Below are positions 25,568 through 34,679 of a DNA stretch of 64,000 bases, piece by piece; within the stretch, counting starts at the first letter, position 1; every line of letters starts with the position of its first letter. The position numbers and the translations under genes were made by a program. Source of the DNA: Methylomicrobium sp. wino1 (GTDB taxonomy: Bacteria; Pseudomonadota; Gammaproteobacteria; Methylococcales; Methylomonadaceae); contig NZ_CP024202.1 in the NCBI RefSeq assembly GCF_003932755.1, forward strand, positions 1,984,001 to 2,048,000, read 5' to 3'. The notes beneath the pieces were generated by a model that was not told the DNA's origin, searched no databases, and worked only from the letters and a program-made list of their open reading frames with translations.

Positions 25568-27771
25568 GCGAATTAGACGCGGCAATACAGACTTTCGTAC
25601 AAGAGGCCGACGAACTGTTGGCCGAAATGGAATTGGCGTTACTTGGTCTGGAAGATAACCCGGACGATAGCGAAAGCATCAATAGCGTATTCAGGGCGAT
25701 GCATACGATCAAAGGCAGCTCGGGCCTGTTCGGATTCGATTCTATCGTCGCATTCGCTCACGAAGCCGAAACGGTGCTGGATCAAGTCAGGCGAGGCCAA
25801 CGAGCGATTGACGGCGCGTTGATCTCGACATTACTGAATTGCAAGGATCATACATCTAAGCTGATCGAACATTGTTTAATGGAGGCGGAACAAGAATTAC
25901 CGCAAGAATTGAAAGTGACGGGCGAGTCTTTAATCAAGCAATTAGGCGGCGCTACGACAAGGCAAGAAAGCATGCCGGTTGAAGCGGACTCGAAGCGCGA
26001 GACTTCCGAAACGTCTAACGCCGAGGACGATAAGAACGATAGCGATTGGGTGATTCTTCTGGAATTCGGGCCCGATGCCTTGCGTAATGGCATGGATCCG
26101 TTATCCTTTATTCGATACTTAAAAACGCTGGGAGACATCGTCGATATCTTGACTTCGACGCCGGATTTACCGGCCGGCGAAGTCATGGATCCGGAGAGCT
26201 GTTATCTGCATTTTAAAATCGTATTTCGGGGTAACACCGATAAACAGGCAATTGAAAGCGTTTTCGAGTTTGCCGAGGACGACTGCGAAATTAGAATTAT
26301 CCCGCCTCATTCGCAAATCGAGCATTACCTAAGTTTGTTGGCCGAACCGTCCGACGAAGACGGCGCCCAGGTCGAACGCTTGGGTGAAATGTTGATAAAC
26401 ATCGGCGCATTGACACCTAAGGAAGTCGCCAAAGCTTTACAGCGGCAAAGCGAAGATAAAGCCGAATCGCCGGAACAAGCGAAACCGATTGGCGAGATTC
26501 TGGTCGAGCAGCAATCGGCAGAGCAGCCGGTTGTAGAGCAAGCTCTCAAAAAACAGCAAAGTGTCAAACAAAAAATAGCGGCCGAAGCCAACTATATTCG
26601 AGTCGATTCGGAAAAACTCGGTAAATTGATCAACTTGGTTGGCGAATTGGTGATTTCCGGCGCGGCAATGCGCATGATGGTCGACCGGCACGGCTTGAGC
26701 GATGTCGAAGAAGTCGCGGTCAGTATGAACGATCTGGTCAGCGAAATTCGCGATACCGCGCTCGAACTCAGAATGGTCGCGATCGGCGAAACGTTCTCAC
26801 GATTTCGGCGCGTGGTACGTGATGTCAGTAACGAGTTGAATAAGCAGATTGAACTTAGAATTACCGGCGGCGAAACCGAACTCGATAAAACCGTTGTCGA
26901 GAAGATCAACGATCCGTTGACTCACCTAATTCGCAATTCGCTCGATCACGGCATTGAAATGCCGGAACAGCGTAGGGCGGCCGGCAAGCCGGAACAAGGC
27001 ACCGTACATCTCAATGCCTATCACGATTCGGGACATATCGTCATTCAAATCGCCGATGACGGTGCCGGATTGAATGACGAAAAAATTAGGACTAAAGCCA
27101 TTGCCAATGGCTTGATAACGCCAGATCAAGTATTGACCAAGCAGGAAGTTTTTGACTTGATTTTCGAGGCGGGTTTGAGCACGAAGGATGAGGCGAGTAA
27201 TTTATCGGGACGCGGCGTCGGCATGGATGTCGTGCGTCGTAACATCGAAGCGCTAAGAGGCTCGGTGAGTCTTGATAGTGAACCGGGTCAGGGTACGACG
27301 GTCACGATTAATTTGCCGCTGACCTTGGCGATTATCGACGGTTTCATGGTTGAAGCCGAACAAGAGTGTTACATCATCCCGCTCAGCATGGTCGAGGAAT
27401 GCGTTGAAATGAGCCCCGAAGAATGCGAAGTCGACGAGATTCAGCATTATGTCAATTTGCGAGGCGAAGTGATGCCTTATTTGAGGATTGGCGATTATTT
27501 CAATAAACGCAAGCAGCATAGCAATATTCACCGGGAAAGCATGGTCGTGGTACGTTTCGGCCAGACTAAAGTCGGATTTGTGGTCGATAAGCTGCATGGC
27601 GAGCATCAAACGGTCATCAAACCGCTTGGTAAGGTCTTCGAGCAATTAAAAGGTATCAGCGGCGCGACGGTATTGGGTAGCGGCGATGTGGCATTGATTT
27701 TGGACGTGCAAGGCTTGGTGCAGTTCGCGACAAGAGATAAGAGTCGTGCATCAATCGGTTTAGCCGGTTGA
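25564..27771 (+). CDS. cheA: CheA, chemotaxis histidine kinase
   Basis: A 735-residue CheA. P1 (residues 1-130) has the phosphorylated His47 in FRAMHTIKGSSGLFGF. A P2-like domain (about 160-260) follows, then a Gln/Glu-rich linker. The dimerisation helices begin at EKLGKLINLVGELVI (about 342). The ATPase has HLIRNSLDHGIEMPEQR, ADDGAGLNDEKI and LSGRGVGMDVVRRN. The CheW-like P5 domain follows LPLTLAIIDGFMVEA. It passes phosphate to CheY and CheB. The ATG at 25564 overlaps the STAS stop. All catalytic motifs are intact. Confidence 0.97.
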   Translation: MSELDAAIQTFVQEADELLAEMELALLGLEDNPDDSESINSVFRAMHTIKGSSGLFGFDSIVAFAHEAETVLDQVRRGQRAIDGALISTLLNCKDHTSKLIEHCLMEAEQELPQELKVTGESLIKQLGGATTRQESMPVEADSKRETSETSNAEDDKNDSDWVILLEFGPDALRNGMDPLSFIRYLKTLGDIVDILTSTPDLPAGEVMDPESCYLHFKIVFRGNTDKQAIESVFEFAEDDCEIRIIPPHSQIEHYLSLLAEPSDEDGAQVERLGEMLINIGALTPKEVAKALQRQSEDKAESPEQAKPIGEILVEQQSAEQPVVEQALKKQQSVKQKIAAEANYIRVDSEKLGKLINLVGELVISGAAMRMMVDRHGLSDVEEVAVSMNDLVSEIRDTALELRMVAIGETFSRFRRVVRDVSNELNKQIELRITGGETELDKTVVEKINDPLTHLIRNSLDHGIEMPEQRRAAGKPEQGTVHLNAYHDSGHIVIQIADDGAGLNDEKIRTKAIANGLITPDQVLTKQEVFDLIFEAGLSTKDEASNLSGRGVGMDVVRRNIEALRGSVSLDSEPGQGTTVTINLPLTLAIIDGFMVEAEQECYIIPLSMVEECVEMSPEECEVDEIQHYVNLRGEVMPYLRIGDYFNKRKQHSNIHRESMVVVRFGQTKVGFVVDKLHGEHQTVIKPLGKVFEQLKGISGATVLGSGDVALILDVQGLVQFATRDKSRASIGLAG

Positions 27772-27836
27772 GGAATGCCCCGCCAATGTATACCCATCGT
27801 AGATCAAAATTCGAACACCCCGGTGCCTCCTCGGGA

Positions 27837-27872
27837 ACTGCCGAAATTTGAAGTGCGAAAGGTATATCATCA
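27837..27872 (+). repeat. Short dispersed repeat CTGCCGAAATTTGAAGTGCG
   Basis: The string continues AAAGGTATA. Close copies occur on the minus strand at about 37600-37640 (TGCCGAAATTTTAAGTGCGA, then AAGGTATAATT) and on the plus strand at about 41464-41492 (TGCCGATATTTTATGTGTGA, then AAGGTATA). It lies in the cheA-cheW spacer, the only gap of more than 100 bases in that operon arm. Confidence 0.7.
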
Positions 27873-27888
27873 GTAAAGGAGCTGATTT

Positions 27889-28455
27889 ATGAGTAATTTA
27901 GTCGTCAAGGGAAAAAGCGGTCAGGAGTTAGCGGAAGGGTCGGCCGATCAATTTCAACAATATTTGACTTTTTTGGTCGGTAAGGACAATTTTGCGATCG
28001 GCATTCTGGACGTCAAGGAGATTATTGAAATCAGCAATATTACCCGCGTGCCGATGACGCCTGATTACATCAGAGGCGTGATCAATCTGCGCGGTAATGT
28101 CGTGCCGGTGATCGATTTGTCGGCGCGTTTGGATCGTCATCCGAGTGAAATTACCAAACGCAGTTGCATCGTGTTGGTCGAGGTCGAAACGCATGGCGAA
28201 GCCCAGGTCATCGGCATGCTGGTTGATCAGGTCAATGAAATTCTCGATATTCCGCAAGCCAATATTCAGCCGCCTCCCGATTTCGGCGCCGATATCAGAA
28301 CCGAATTTATCCAGGCGATGGGCCGGGTGGACGATAATTTTATTATCTTGCTGGCCATCAACCGAATTCTCTCGATCGACGAACTGTCGCAATTACAGCA
28401 TGTCGTTAAGTCGCAAAACAGCGCCTCGCAAACCGATACCTCGGAATTGGCATAA
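27889..28455 (+). CDS. cheW: CheW, chemotaxis coupling protein
   Basis: A 188-residue CheW, slightly longer than E. coli CheW because of a short N-terminal and a Gln/Ser-rich C-terminal tail. Core motifs: QQYLTFLVGKDNFAIGILDV, VPMTPDYIRGVINLRGNVVP and ILDIPQANIQPPPDFGADI. It links receptors to CheA. The ribosome site AAAGGAG precedes the ATG by eight bases. It follows cheA and precedes the large receptor by 24 bases. Confidence 0.95.
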   Translation: MSNLVVKGKSGQELAEGSADQFQQYLTFLVGKDNFAIGILDVKEIIEISNITRVPMTPDYIRGVINLRGNVVPVIDLSARLDRHPSEITKRSCIVLVEVETHGEAQVIGMLVDQVNEILDIPQANIQPPPDFGADIRTEFIQAMGRVDDNFIILLAINRILSIDELSQLQHVVKSQNSASQTDTSELA

Positions 28456-28479
28456 CTTTCACGAACAGGGATTCATCTC

Positions 28480-30513
28480 ATGGCTATCAATGATCTAAAA
28501 GTAAAAACAAAAATCCTAAGCGGTGCCATGTTGTTAGTGGCGATAACAGTTGTTTTCGGCGGCTTGGCTCAGCTGTACATGGGGCGTGTGTCCAGCGCGT
28601 TGTTCGGCATTACCGACCATGATGCCAAAGCGGTTGAATATGCGACCGGTGTCGAACGAATGGCTCTGTTGACGATCATGGAAGAAAAAAATTATTTGTT
28701 GTTCGAGCGGGACGAGATTCATCAACGTGCCGAAGACAATGTGAAGCAATTGTTCGGGTATTTGGATAAAGTGGATGAAGTCGCCAAACAATTCAACAAT
28801 AACCGTTTACTGGAGCAATCCCAAGTCGCTCGCCGGGATACGAGCCGTTATGCCGAGGAATATCGAAGAGGGGTGGCGGCGCTGAAAAACAACCGCGATG
28901 CGGTTCGGCAGATGGTTGATCGAGGCGAAATCGTTATTAATGCCGCCGGACAATTCATGGACATGCAACGCAATGCCTATACCGATGCGATGGGACAAGG
29001 CGCCGATGCTCGAACCCTGGATCAATACGTGCAGCGCTATATCTTAACTACAAATATTCGGATAGTGGCTAACCAAATCATTCGCTTTGAAAAAGAAGAG
29101 GTGAATTACAAGGATCGAAAAGGCTGGAATCAAATGACTGTGTTGTTGCCGCAATTGATGCGCCTGTATGACGATTTACAACAAATAACCACCGCGCAAG
29201 CAGAATTACGCTTGATCGAGGATGCCCGCCGCGCGACGACAGAGTATCGGCAAGCGGCGGAAAGTTGGATCAAAAACGACGACGAATTGAAGCAGATTCT
29301 GCAGCGTATGGAAGAACTGGGGAATACCGTGATACAACAAGCCCAGGATGCAGAAAGTGCGGGTGTTGCGCAACTAGCTGTGGCCCGCGGCCAAGCCGAT
29401 ACTTTAGTCAAGGAAGCTAATATGATCATTGTGGGTACGATTGTTATCGCGGTAATTTTAGGTGTGATGATTGCCTTGTTCCTCGCCTCGCTGATCACGA
29501 AACCGATTATTAAAGGGGTTACTTTCGCGCAATCGTTGGCGGAAGGCGATTTGACCACGACGCTATATATCGACCAAAAAGATGAGATCGGTATTTTGGC
29601 GGATGCCTTGAAATCGATGAGTCGCCAATTCAAGGAGGTCGTGCAAGGCGTGCGTTTGAATGCCGACAGTTTAGCTAGCGCCTCTCATGAAATCAGCGCG
29701 ACCGCACAAACCTTGAGTCAGTCGGCGATGGAGCAGGCTTCTAGCGTCGAGCAAACGACGTCCTCGGTCGAACAACTCAATGCATCGGTTCAGCAAAACG
29801 TCGAAAACGCCAAGGTGACCAATGACATGGCGAATTCTTCGGCGCGCGATGCCGCGTCCGGCGGCGAAGCGGTCAAGCGGACCGTTTCCGCGATGAAGGA
29901 AATTGCCAACAAAATCGGTTTGATCGAGGACATAGCCTACAAGACCAATCTATTATCGTTGAACGCGGCGATCGAAGCTGCGCGAGCCGGAGAACACGGT
30001 AAAGGCTTTACCGTCGTTGCGGCCGAAGTGCGTAAACTGGCCGAAAACAGCCGCGTGACCGCACTCGAAATCAACGAGCTGGCGACCAAGAGTGTGAGCA
30101 TCGCGGAAGAAGCCGGTAAATCGCTTGAAGACGTCGTGCCGAATATTCAAAAAACGGCGGATTTGGTCGAGGAAATCACGGCATCATCGGAAGAGCAAGC
30201 GCAAGGTATCAGCCAAATCAACGATGCGATGAGCCAGTTGGATCAAGCCACGCAACAAAACGCCTCTTCTTCGGAAGAGTTGGCCGCGACGGCGGAGGAA
30301 ATGAGCGGTCAAGCGGAACAATTACAGCAAGCCGTGGCGTTCTTCAAGGTCGATAATGTGGCGACGAATAGCGTTCATGTCAGAAAAACTTCGATGCCGA
30401 ATAAGCCTTCGGTATCAAGGCCTGCTGCAAAAGCCAATACACCGACCTCGTCTCGGTCTTCGGGAGGAGGGGCGAGCACTGATCCCGATTTCAAGGATTT
30501 CGAAAAGTTTTAG
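28480..30513 (+). CDS. Methyl-accepting chemotaxis protein with large helical sensor
   Basis: A 677-residue transmembrane receptor. TM1 is about residues 12-33 ([20 protein letters not shown]), TM2 about 309-335 ([20 protein letters not shown]). The periplasmic domain between them is about 275 residues, all helical, and long enough for a helical-bundle bimodular (HBM) sensor. HAMP follows (about 336-390), then the signalling domain with tip [20 protein letters not shown] (around 490-510). The tail ends [10 protein letters not shown]. It is the last gene of the plus-strand chemotaxis arm. The ligand is unknown; HBM receptors often bind organic acids or peptides. Confidence 0.93.
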   Translation: MAINDLKVKTKILSGAMLLVAITVVFGGLAQLYMGRVSSALFGITDHDAKAVEYATGVERMALLTIMEEKNYLLFERDEIHQRAEDNVKQLFGYLDKVDEVAKQFNNNRLLEQSQVARRDTSRYAEEYRRGVAALKNNRDAVRQMVDRGEIVINAAGQFMDMQRNAYTDAMGQGADARTLDQYVQRYILTTNIRIVANQIIRFEKEEVNYKDRKGWNQMTVLLPQLMRLYDDLQQITTAQAELRLIEDARRATTEYRQAAESWIKNDDELKQILQRMEELGNTVIQQAQDAESAGVAQLAVARGQADTLVKEANMIIVGTIVIAVILGVMIALFLASLITKPIIKGVTFAQSLAEGDLTTTLYIDQKDEIGILADALKSMSRQFKEVVQGVRLNADSLASASHEISATAQTLSQSAMEQASSVEQTTSSVEQLNASVQQNVENAKVTNDMANSSARDAASGGEAVKRTVSAMKEIANKIGLIEDIAYKTNLLSLNAAIEAARAGEHGKGFTVVAAEVRKLAENSRVTALEINELATKSVSIAEEAGKSLEDVVPNIQKTADLVEEITASSEEQAQGISQINDAMSQLDQATQQNASSSEELAATAEEMSGQAEQLQQAVAFFKVDNVATNSVHVRKTSMPNKPSVSRPAAKANTPTSSRSSGGGASTDPDFKDFEKF

Positions 30514-30519
30514 CTTGTT

Positions 30520-30610
30520 TGTTACCATGAAAGGCATGAAGTTAATGAAGAAACTAGAGTCTTGAAATCGCATGATCGTTTTTCATGAAGCTTTATGCTC
30601 TTTGGGAGAA
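30520..30610 (+). repeat. CCATGAAG-type element, degenerate copy
   Basis: TTACCATGAAAGGCATGAAG then TTAATGAAG follow the receptor stop, and TTCATGAAGCTTTATGCTCT lies 40 bases on. It looks like a collapsed version of the longer elements at 8447 and 55303. Confidence 0.55.
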
Positions 30611-30623
30611 TATCGTTTAATGC

Positions 30624-31769
30624 TTAGGTTTGCTGCTTAAACGGCAGATGCTTTTCGGCCAGCAAGCGATACTTTTCTATTTCAGCGGTTTCCCGTTCAA
30701 GAAAATCGTCGATGGCGGCGGCAAAGCGCCGGTCTTTGATCCAGTGTGCCGAATAGGTGTAAACCGGCTCGAAACCACGGGCGATTTTATGCTCGCCTTG
30801 CGCGCCGGAATCGAAGCGCTTTAGATTATTAGCCAGGCAATAGTCCAGTCCTTGGTAGTAGCAAGCTTCAAAATGCAAGCTATGGTATTCCTCGTTACAT
30901 CCCCAATAGCGTCCGTAAAGCGTATCGTTTCCGATAAAACTGAGCGCTGCGCCTATATAGTCGCCGTCTTTGACGGCAACGATCAATAGTAAATTTTGCG
31001 GCATCGTTTCGGCGATTTCCAGAAAAAAGCCGATGTTCAGATAAGGCTGCATGCCGCGCTTGAAATAAGTCATTTGATAGAAGCGATAAAAAGCCTCCCA
31101 GTCCTGCACCGATATATCTTTTCCGGAAATTTGCCGAAATTGAACGGATTGTTCCGCAATGCGCCGGCGTTCGCGTTTGACTTGTTTGCGCTTGCCTGCT
31201 GAAAAGCCATCGAGGTAGTCGTTAAAATCCCTATAGCCTTTATTAAACCATTGGAATTGAATGCCGGTTCTAAGACTCAAGCCCTCGGACTCAAGTTGTT
31301 CGGCGGTGGGTAAATCGGGAAACAGACAATGCCAGGAAGAAGCGCCGGTATCGGCGATCGTTTCTTTTATGTAAGAAGCAATGAATGAGACGATGCGCCG
31401 TTGGTCCGCGCTGGTTTTGATCGCGATACGCGGTCCTTGACAGGGTGTGAATGGGATAGCTGTTAGCAACTTCGGGTAATAAGCCAAGTGGTGGTTATGA
31501 TAGGCTTCGGCCCACTGATAGTCGAAGACGTACTCTCCTCGCGAATGAAATTTAAGGTACAAAGGCATTAATGCGACCGGCTCGTTTTGTTCGTAAATCA
31601 ACAAATGCCGGGGCTGCCAGCCGGTTTCAGGGCTAGCCGAACGGCAGCGTTCCAAAGCCGATAAAAATTCATGGCGCAAAAAAGGGTAGTTTGTGCCAGC
31701 CAAACTATTCCATTGGTTTCGATCGATTTGAGTAAGACTGTCGAGCTGAATGGCTTTCATCGGAGTCAT
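30624..31769 (-). CDS. GNAT-type acyltransferase, DUF482/COG3146 (FemAB-like)
   Basis: A 381-residue protein of the family once called DUF482, with a tandem GNAT fold related to FemAB peptidoglycan aminoacyltransferases. Visible: HEFLSALERCRSASPETGWQ, HLLIYEQNEPVALMPLYLKF, YVFDYQWAEAYHNHHLAYYP, DYLDGFSAGKRKQVKRERRR, YGRYWGCNEEYHSLHFEACY and FDSGAQGEHKIARGFEPVYT. These are the conserved blocks of the family. The exact substrate is unknown. Standing alone on the minus strand, it gives no operon clue. A second ATG at 31760 is equally possible as the start. Confidence 0.85.
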   Translation of the reverse strand: MTPMKAIQLDSLTQIDRNQWNSLAGTNYPFLRHEFLSALERCRSASPETGWQPRHLLIYEQNEPVALMPLYLKFHSRGEYVFDYQWAEAYHNHHLAYYPKLLTAIPFTPCQGPRIAIKTSADQRRIVSFIASYIKETIADTGASSWHCLFPDLPTAEQLESEGLSLRTGIQFQWFNKGYRDFNDYLDGFSAGKRKQVKRERRRIAEQSVQFRQISGKDISVQDWEAFYRFYQMTYFKRGMQPYLNIGFFLEIAETMPQNLLLIVAVKDGDYIGAALSFIGNDTLYGRYWGCNEEYHSLHFEACYYQGLDYCLANNLKRFDSGAQGEHKIARGFEPVYTYSAHWIKDRRFAAAIDDFLERETAEIEKYRLLAEKHLPFKQQT

Positions 31770-31954
31770 GAGTCAAAAAATAGGCTTCCCACTTAAGGCT
31801 GGACAACAGCACTAAGGATTAACCTTAAACTGTCCCGCGTTAAGTGGATAGCCAAAAAATAGCATGAAGTATGTCGAATAGTGGAGTTCATTTGTCATTC
31901 AGCCATTCCGATGCATGATTGATTCACCATTTAAACGATAGGGAAGGATTCGAT

Positions 31955-32566
31955 ATGAACGTTATTAAAAGATTGTTTTTTTTGTCGGTTTTGTTGTTCG
32001 GCGTTTCGGCTTGCGCGCGGCATGGCTCTTATCGGCAGTATGACGGTCCGGTGGTCGCCGAAACAGGACGGTCTGTGAGTTATGTGGTCGAGCGTCCCTA
32101 TCCGGTTTATGTACAACCAAGACGGACGGTCGTCAAGACGATCGATTATCGAACGGTCAACAAGTCGGGAAAATATGTTCCAAGTCACAGGCCCGTGCCT
32201 AAAGTGTATCAAAAACCGCAGGCACGTTCTCGACAGGTTGTTCGTGCGCGCACTGCCGAGCCTCGTGTCGCCCGCCCGGCTTATAAAGCAGGAAATAGGT
32301 CAAGGCCGGAAAAAGCGGTTAACTATAATTCAAAAACCGAGCCAACGAGGCGGGTATCTTATGATCGACCGGAATCCCAGCGTCCGCGTCAAGCGTTCAG
32401 ATCAGAGCAAGTTTCCGGTGAGCGCGGCAAAAAAAGCAAAACCGATAGAGGCTTGAACCGCCGAGATGAACGTTCGGAAGAAAGCCAAAGGTCACGCGAC
32501 TATACCGATATGCGGCAGCGAGAGTCGGCACGAAACACCGGTACGAATGACCGAATTCGGCGATAG
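31955..32566 (+). CDS. Basic low-complexity lipoprotein
   Basis: A 203-residue protein starting MNVIKRLFFLSVLLFGVSAC, a lipoprotein signal whose lipobox VSAC puts the acylated cysteine at residue 20. The mature part is rich in Arg, Ser, Lys, Gln and Tyr, with an early VVKTIDYRTVNKSGKYVPSH stretch and an Arg/Glu/Ser-rich disordered tail. I do not recognise a family. The ATG at 31955 follows GGAAGG at good distance; the upstream ATG at 31919 would bury the signal. It is probably anchored in the outer membrane. Confidence 0.75.
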   Translation: MNVIKRLFFLSVLLFGVSACARHGSYRQYDGPVVAETGRSVSYVVERPYPVYVQPRRTVVKTIDYRTVNKSGKYVPSHRPVPKVYQKPQARSRQVVRARTAEPRVARPAYKAGNRSRPEKAVNYNSKTEPTRRVSYDRPESQRPRQAFRSEQVSGERGKKSKTDRGLNRRDERSEESQRSRDYTDMRQRESARNTGTNDRIRR

Positions 32567-33422
32567 CTCCCTGCCGGGCCGTTCTCGGTTTCGAATCGCG
32601 CTATGAAGAAATTTACAAAACCGATTCTAACAAACAAGTTTTTTTGACTCAGTCGTTCGCTAAAACCGACGGTCGAATGGTGACCTGAACAATGGTGCCG
32701 CAGTTTTAAGGTGCATGCCATACCCAACCGGGTGTTACAACTTTTCATTCCGGCAAAATTGCCGCCTGCTCGCCGGATATTGATATTTCATGGGCATCCG
32801 AAGCCTTTAGAGGCTCTACCAGGGGGGGGCTCGCGGTAAAAAGAGTAGCGGTGGATACGTCATTGTCCATGGATCAGTCAATTTTGGAAGGCCTAAGTTT
32901 GCGCTATTGTTGTGCTGTTTCTCAAGCCATCGCTTGCTTGTGCTGCCATTAAGTTAAGGGAAGCCCGTCATTCCGCCATGGATTCACTCCGGGCTATCTT
33001 GCCCGGAGCCCTTCGGGTAAATGCAAATCCGTTCCATACGGATTTGTGGCGGAATCCAGTGCCGTGGATGGCAAGATTTTCAAGCATCTTAGCTTCGTAC
33101 GCTGTGCTTACCATAATAGCCCCGATCATGTTAACGCAAGCTCTTATGGTTTGATTTGGGAATTGCTGGAAGTCGTCGGTGCTTAACGGCATGGAGGTAC
33201 GCGTAGCGTATCTACAATTTAGTAACTGTTCAGTCCCCCGGCAATTATCGTTCCCACGCTCTGCGTGGGAACGCCTGAGTACCGCTCCAGCGGTACGAGA
33301 CGCTAGAGCGTCTCGGTCTCCGTTCCCACGCTGGATCGTGGGAACGATAGGGGGATATGAATAAATACACAATTTATGTATAACGACGAAAGCTTAAGCT
33401 TCGCGAAGCGACAAACATATTT
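32567..33422. repeat. Gene-free composite repeat block
   Basis: About 850 bases. GCTGCCATTAAGTTAAG at about 32943 resembles the end of the IS4-type element at 58887. The string from 32967 (GTCATTCCGCCATGGATTCA to about 33078) repeats 5799-5910. From 33240 come stacked palindromes: CGTTCCCACGC-TCT-GCGTGGGAACG, GTACCGCT-CC-AGCGGTAC, GAGACGCT-AG-AGCGTCTC and CGTTCCCACG-CTGGAT-CGTGGGAACG. ACAATTTATGTATAACGA at 33369 also occurs at 5708. The first 350 bases (32567-32930) hold nothing I can name. No credible gene. Confidence 0.65.
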
Positions 33423-34484
33423 CTAAGAAGAATTCTTTAAATGCCGTTTCCGATAGCGGTTGACCCGATATTTTTCATGTAAATATCGAACAGAGCTGAG
33501 CAGCGATCGTTTATTGATCGCTTTACGGGAGCGGATCATGTTGTCATACGTTAATGACTTTATCGGTTCATGATGCCGTTCGATGTGCTGGCTGAGAACC
33601 GAAAATAAATTATAGTCCTCCAAAACCCGGCGCCGGGCTTCAAGTATGTAGGGTAGACGTTTTTCGTATTCGTTGTTCTCAATGGCGTCCCTAATGATGC
33701 GATAGGATTTTTCAACATCGAAAATATCGATATAAATGAAACTTTCCTTCGGAAAATAATCCTCGACATTGGTGCAGCCGAAGTAAAAAGGCAGCGTGAA
33801 GCCCAAAAATGCATCGGCCAATTTTTCTGTCCAATGATGGTCGCCGACGAAATTTTCTATCGCGATATGATAGCGGTAAGCATCGAGTGCAATAGCCTTA
33901 TCATCCATATTACGAACGCCGTGGCCGAATATTTCCAGCTCGGGCAGGCGTTTTTTTAGCGCCTGAGTAAATTGATAACGTTGGTTATGTAGGGTATGTT
34001 TTTGCTGTTTACTGGAGCAGACTGTCGAAATCGTAAGGCTTTTGTTCGGTTGCATGGCCGCGATTCGGTCATAAGAAATTTCAGTTTGTTTGCCGATGCC
34101 GTAAAACCAAATCAAGGCCGGTTGAGAAAAAATTCTATTATGGTGCGGAAGCGCAAAATTTTCCTGACTGGTTAGGATATGGCCGAATTGAGCCGTATAG
34201 GGGCTACCGTATACTTTGATCGTCGAAGGTTCGGTCGTTATCAACAGCGTGTTTTGCTTAGGACAGCGGAGCTTTTCTTCGCGTGACGAAAAACGTTCGC
34301 CGCCGACTTTAGGCAAGTCGTCATAGACGACAAGCCAATCATAATCTTGCAAATCAGGGTCGAAATTAAACTGGCAACGTCCCCAAAAAAAAGAATTTCC
34401 AGGTAATTGCCTGATGAACATGCGGTGTTCTGCCTTGGTTAGAAGCTTAACGACAATGGGGGGTTGCGGGCTAGTTGGTCTCAT
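33423..34484 (-). CDS. GT10-family (fucosyltransferase-like) glycosyltransferase
   Basis: A 353-residue protein with the alpha-1,3-fucosyltransferase signature of family GT10 in YHIAIENFVGDHHWTEKLAD followed by AFLGFTLPFYFGCTNVEDYF (about residues 208-248). The Glu-Asn...TEKL...PFYFG pattern forms the GDP-sugar site. The basic C-terminal helix (KYRVNRYRKRHLKN) is likely membrane-associating. It would transfer fucose or a related deoxysugar to a surface glycan. The gene stands alone on the minus strand, 195 bases from the divergent ELM1-family gene; no GDP-fucose synthesis genes are in the window. Confidence 0.85.
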   Translation of the reverse strand: MRPTSPQPPIVVKLLTKAEHRMFIRQLPGNSFFWGRCQFNFDPDLQDYDWLVVYDDLPKVGGERFSSREEKLRCPKQNTLLITTEPSTIKVYGSPYTAQFGHILTSQENFALPHHNRIFSQPALIWFYGIGKQTEISYDRIAAMQPNKSLTISTVCSSKQQKHTLHNQRYQFTQALKKRLPELEIFGHGVRNMDDKAIALDAYRYHIAIENFVGDHHWTEKLADAFLGFTLPFYFGCTNVEDYFPKESFIYIDIFDVEKSYRIIRDAIENNEYEKRLPYILEARRRVLEDYNLFSVLSQHIERHHEPIKSLTYDNMIRSRKAINKRSLLSSVRYLHEKYRVNRYRKRHLKNSS

Positions 34485-34679
34485 GATAGCTAGATTCTAT
34501 ATTTATGGAAGGGTTGGCTTATTACAAATGGAATGGAATAGAGATTATGTGGGGAAGATTGCTCTATAAATTATCGAATTAACAAATGTTTTATTATACT
34601 TACTCTCCACAAAATTCGAATCTTTTGCCGCATAAAGATAATTGATCTCAGTAGGTTTAATTTAGAACGATTAGGAATA

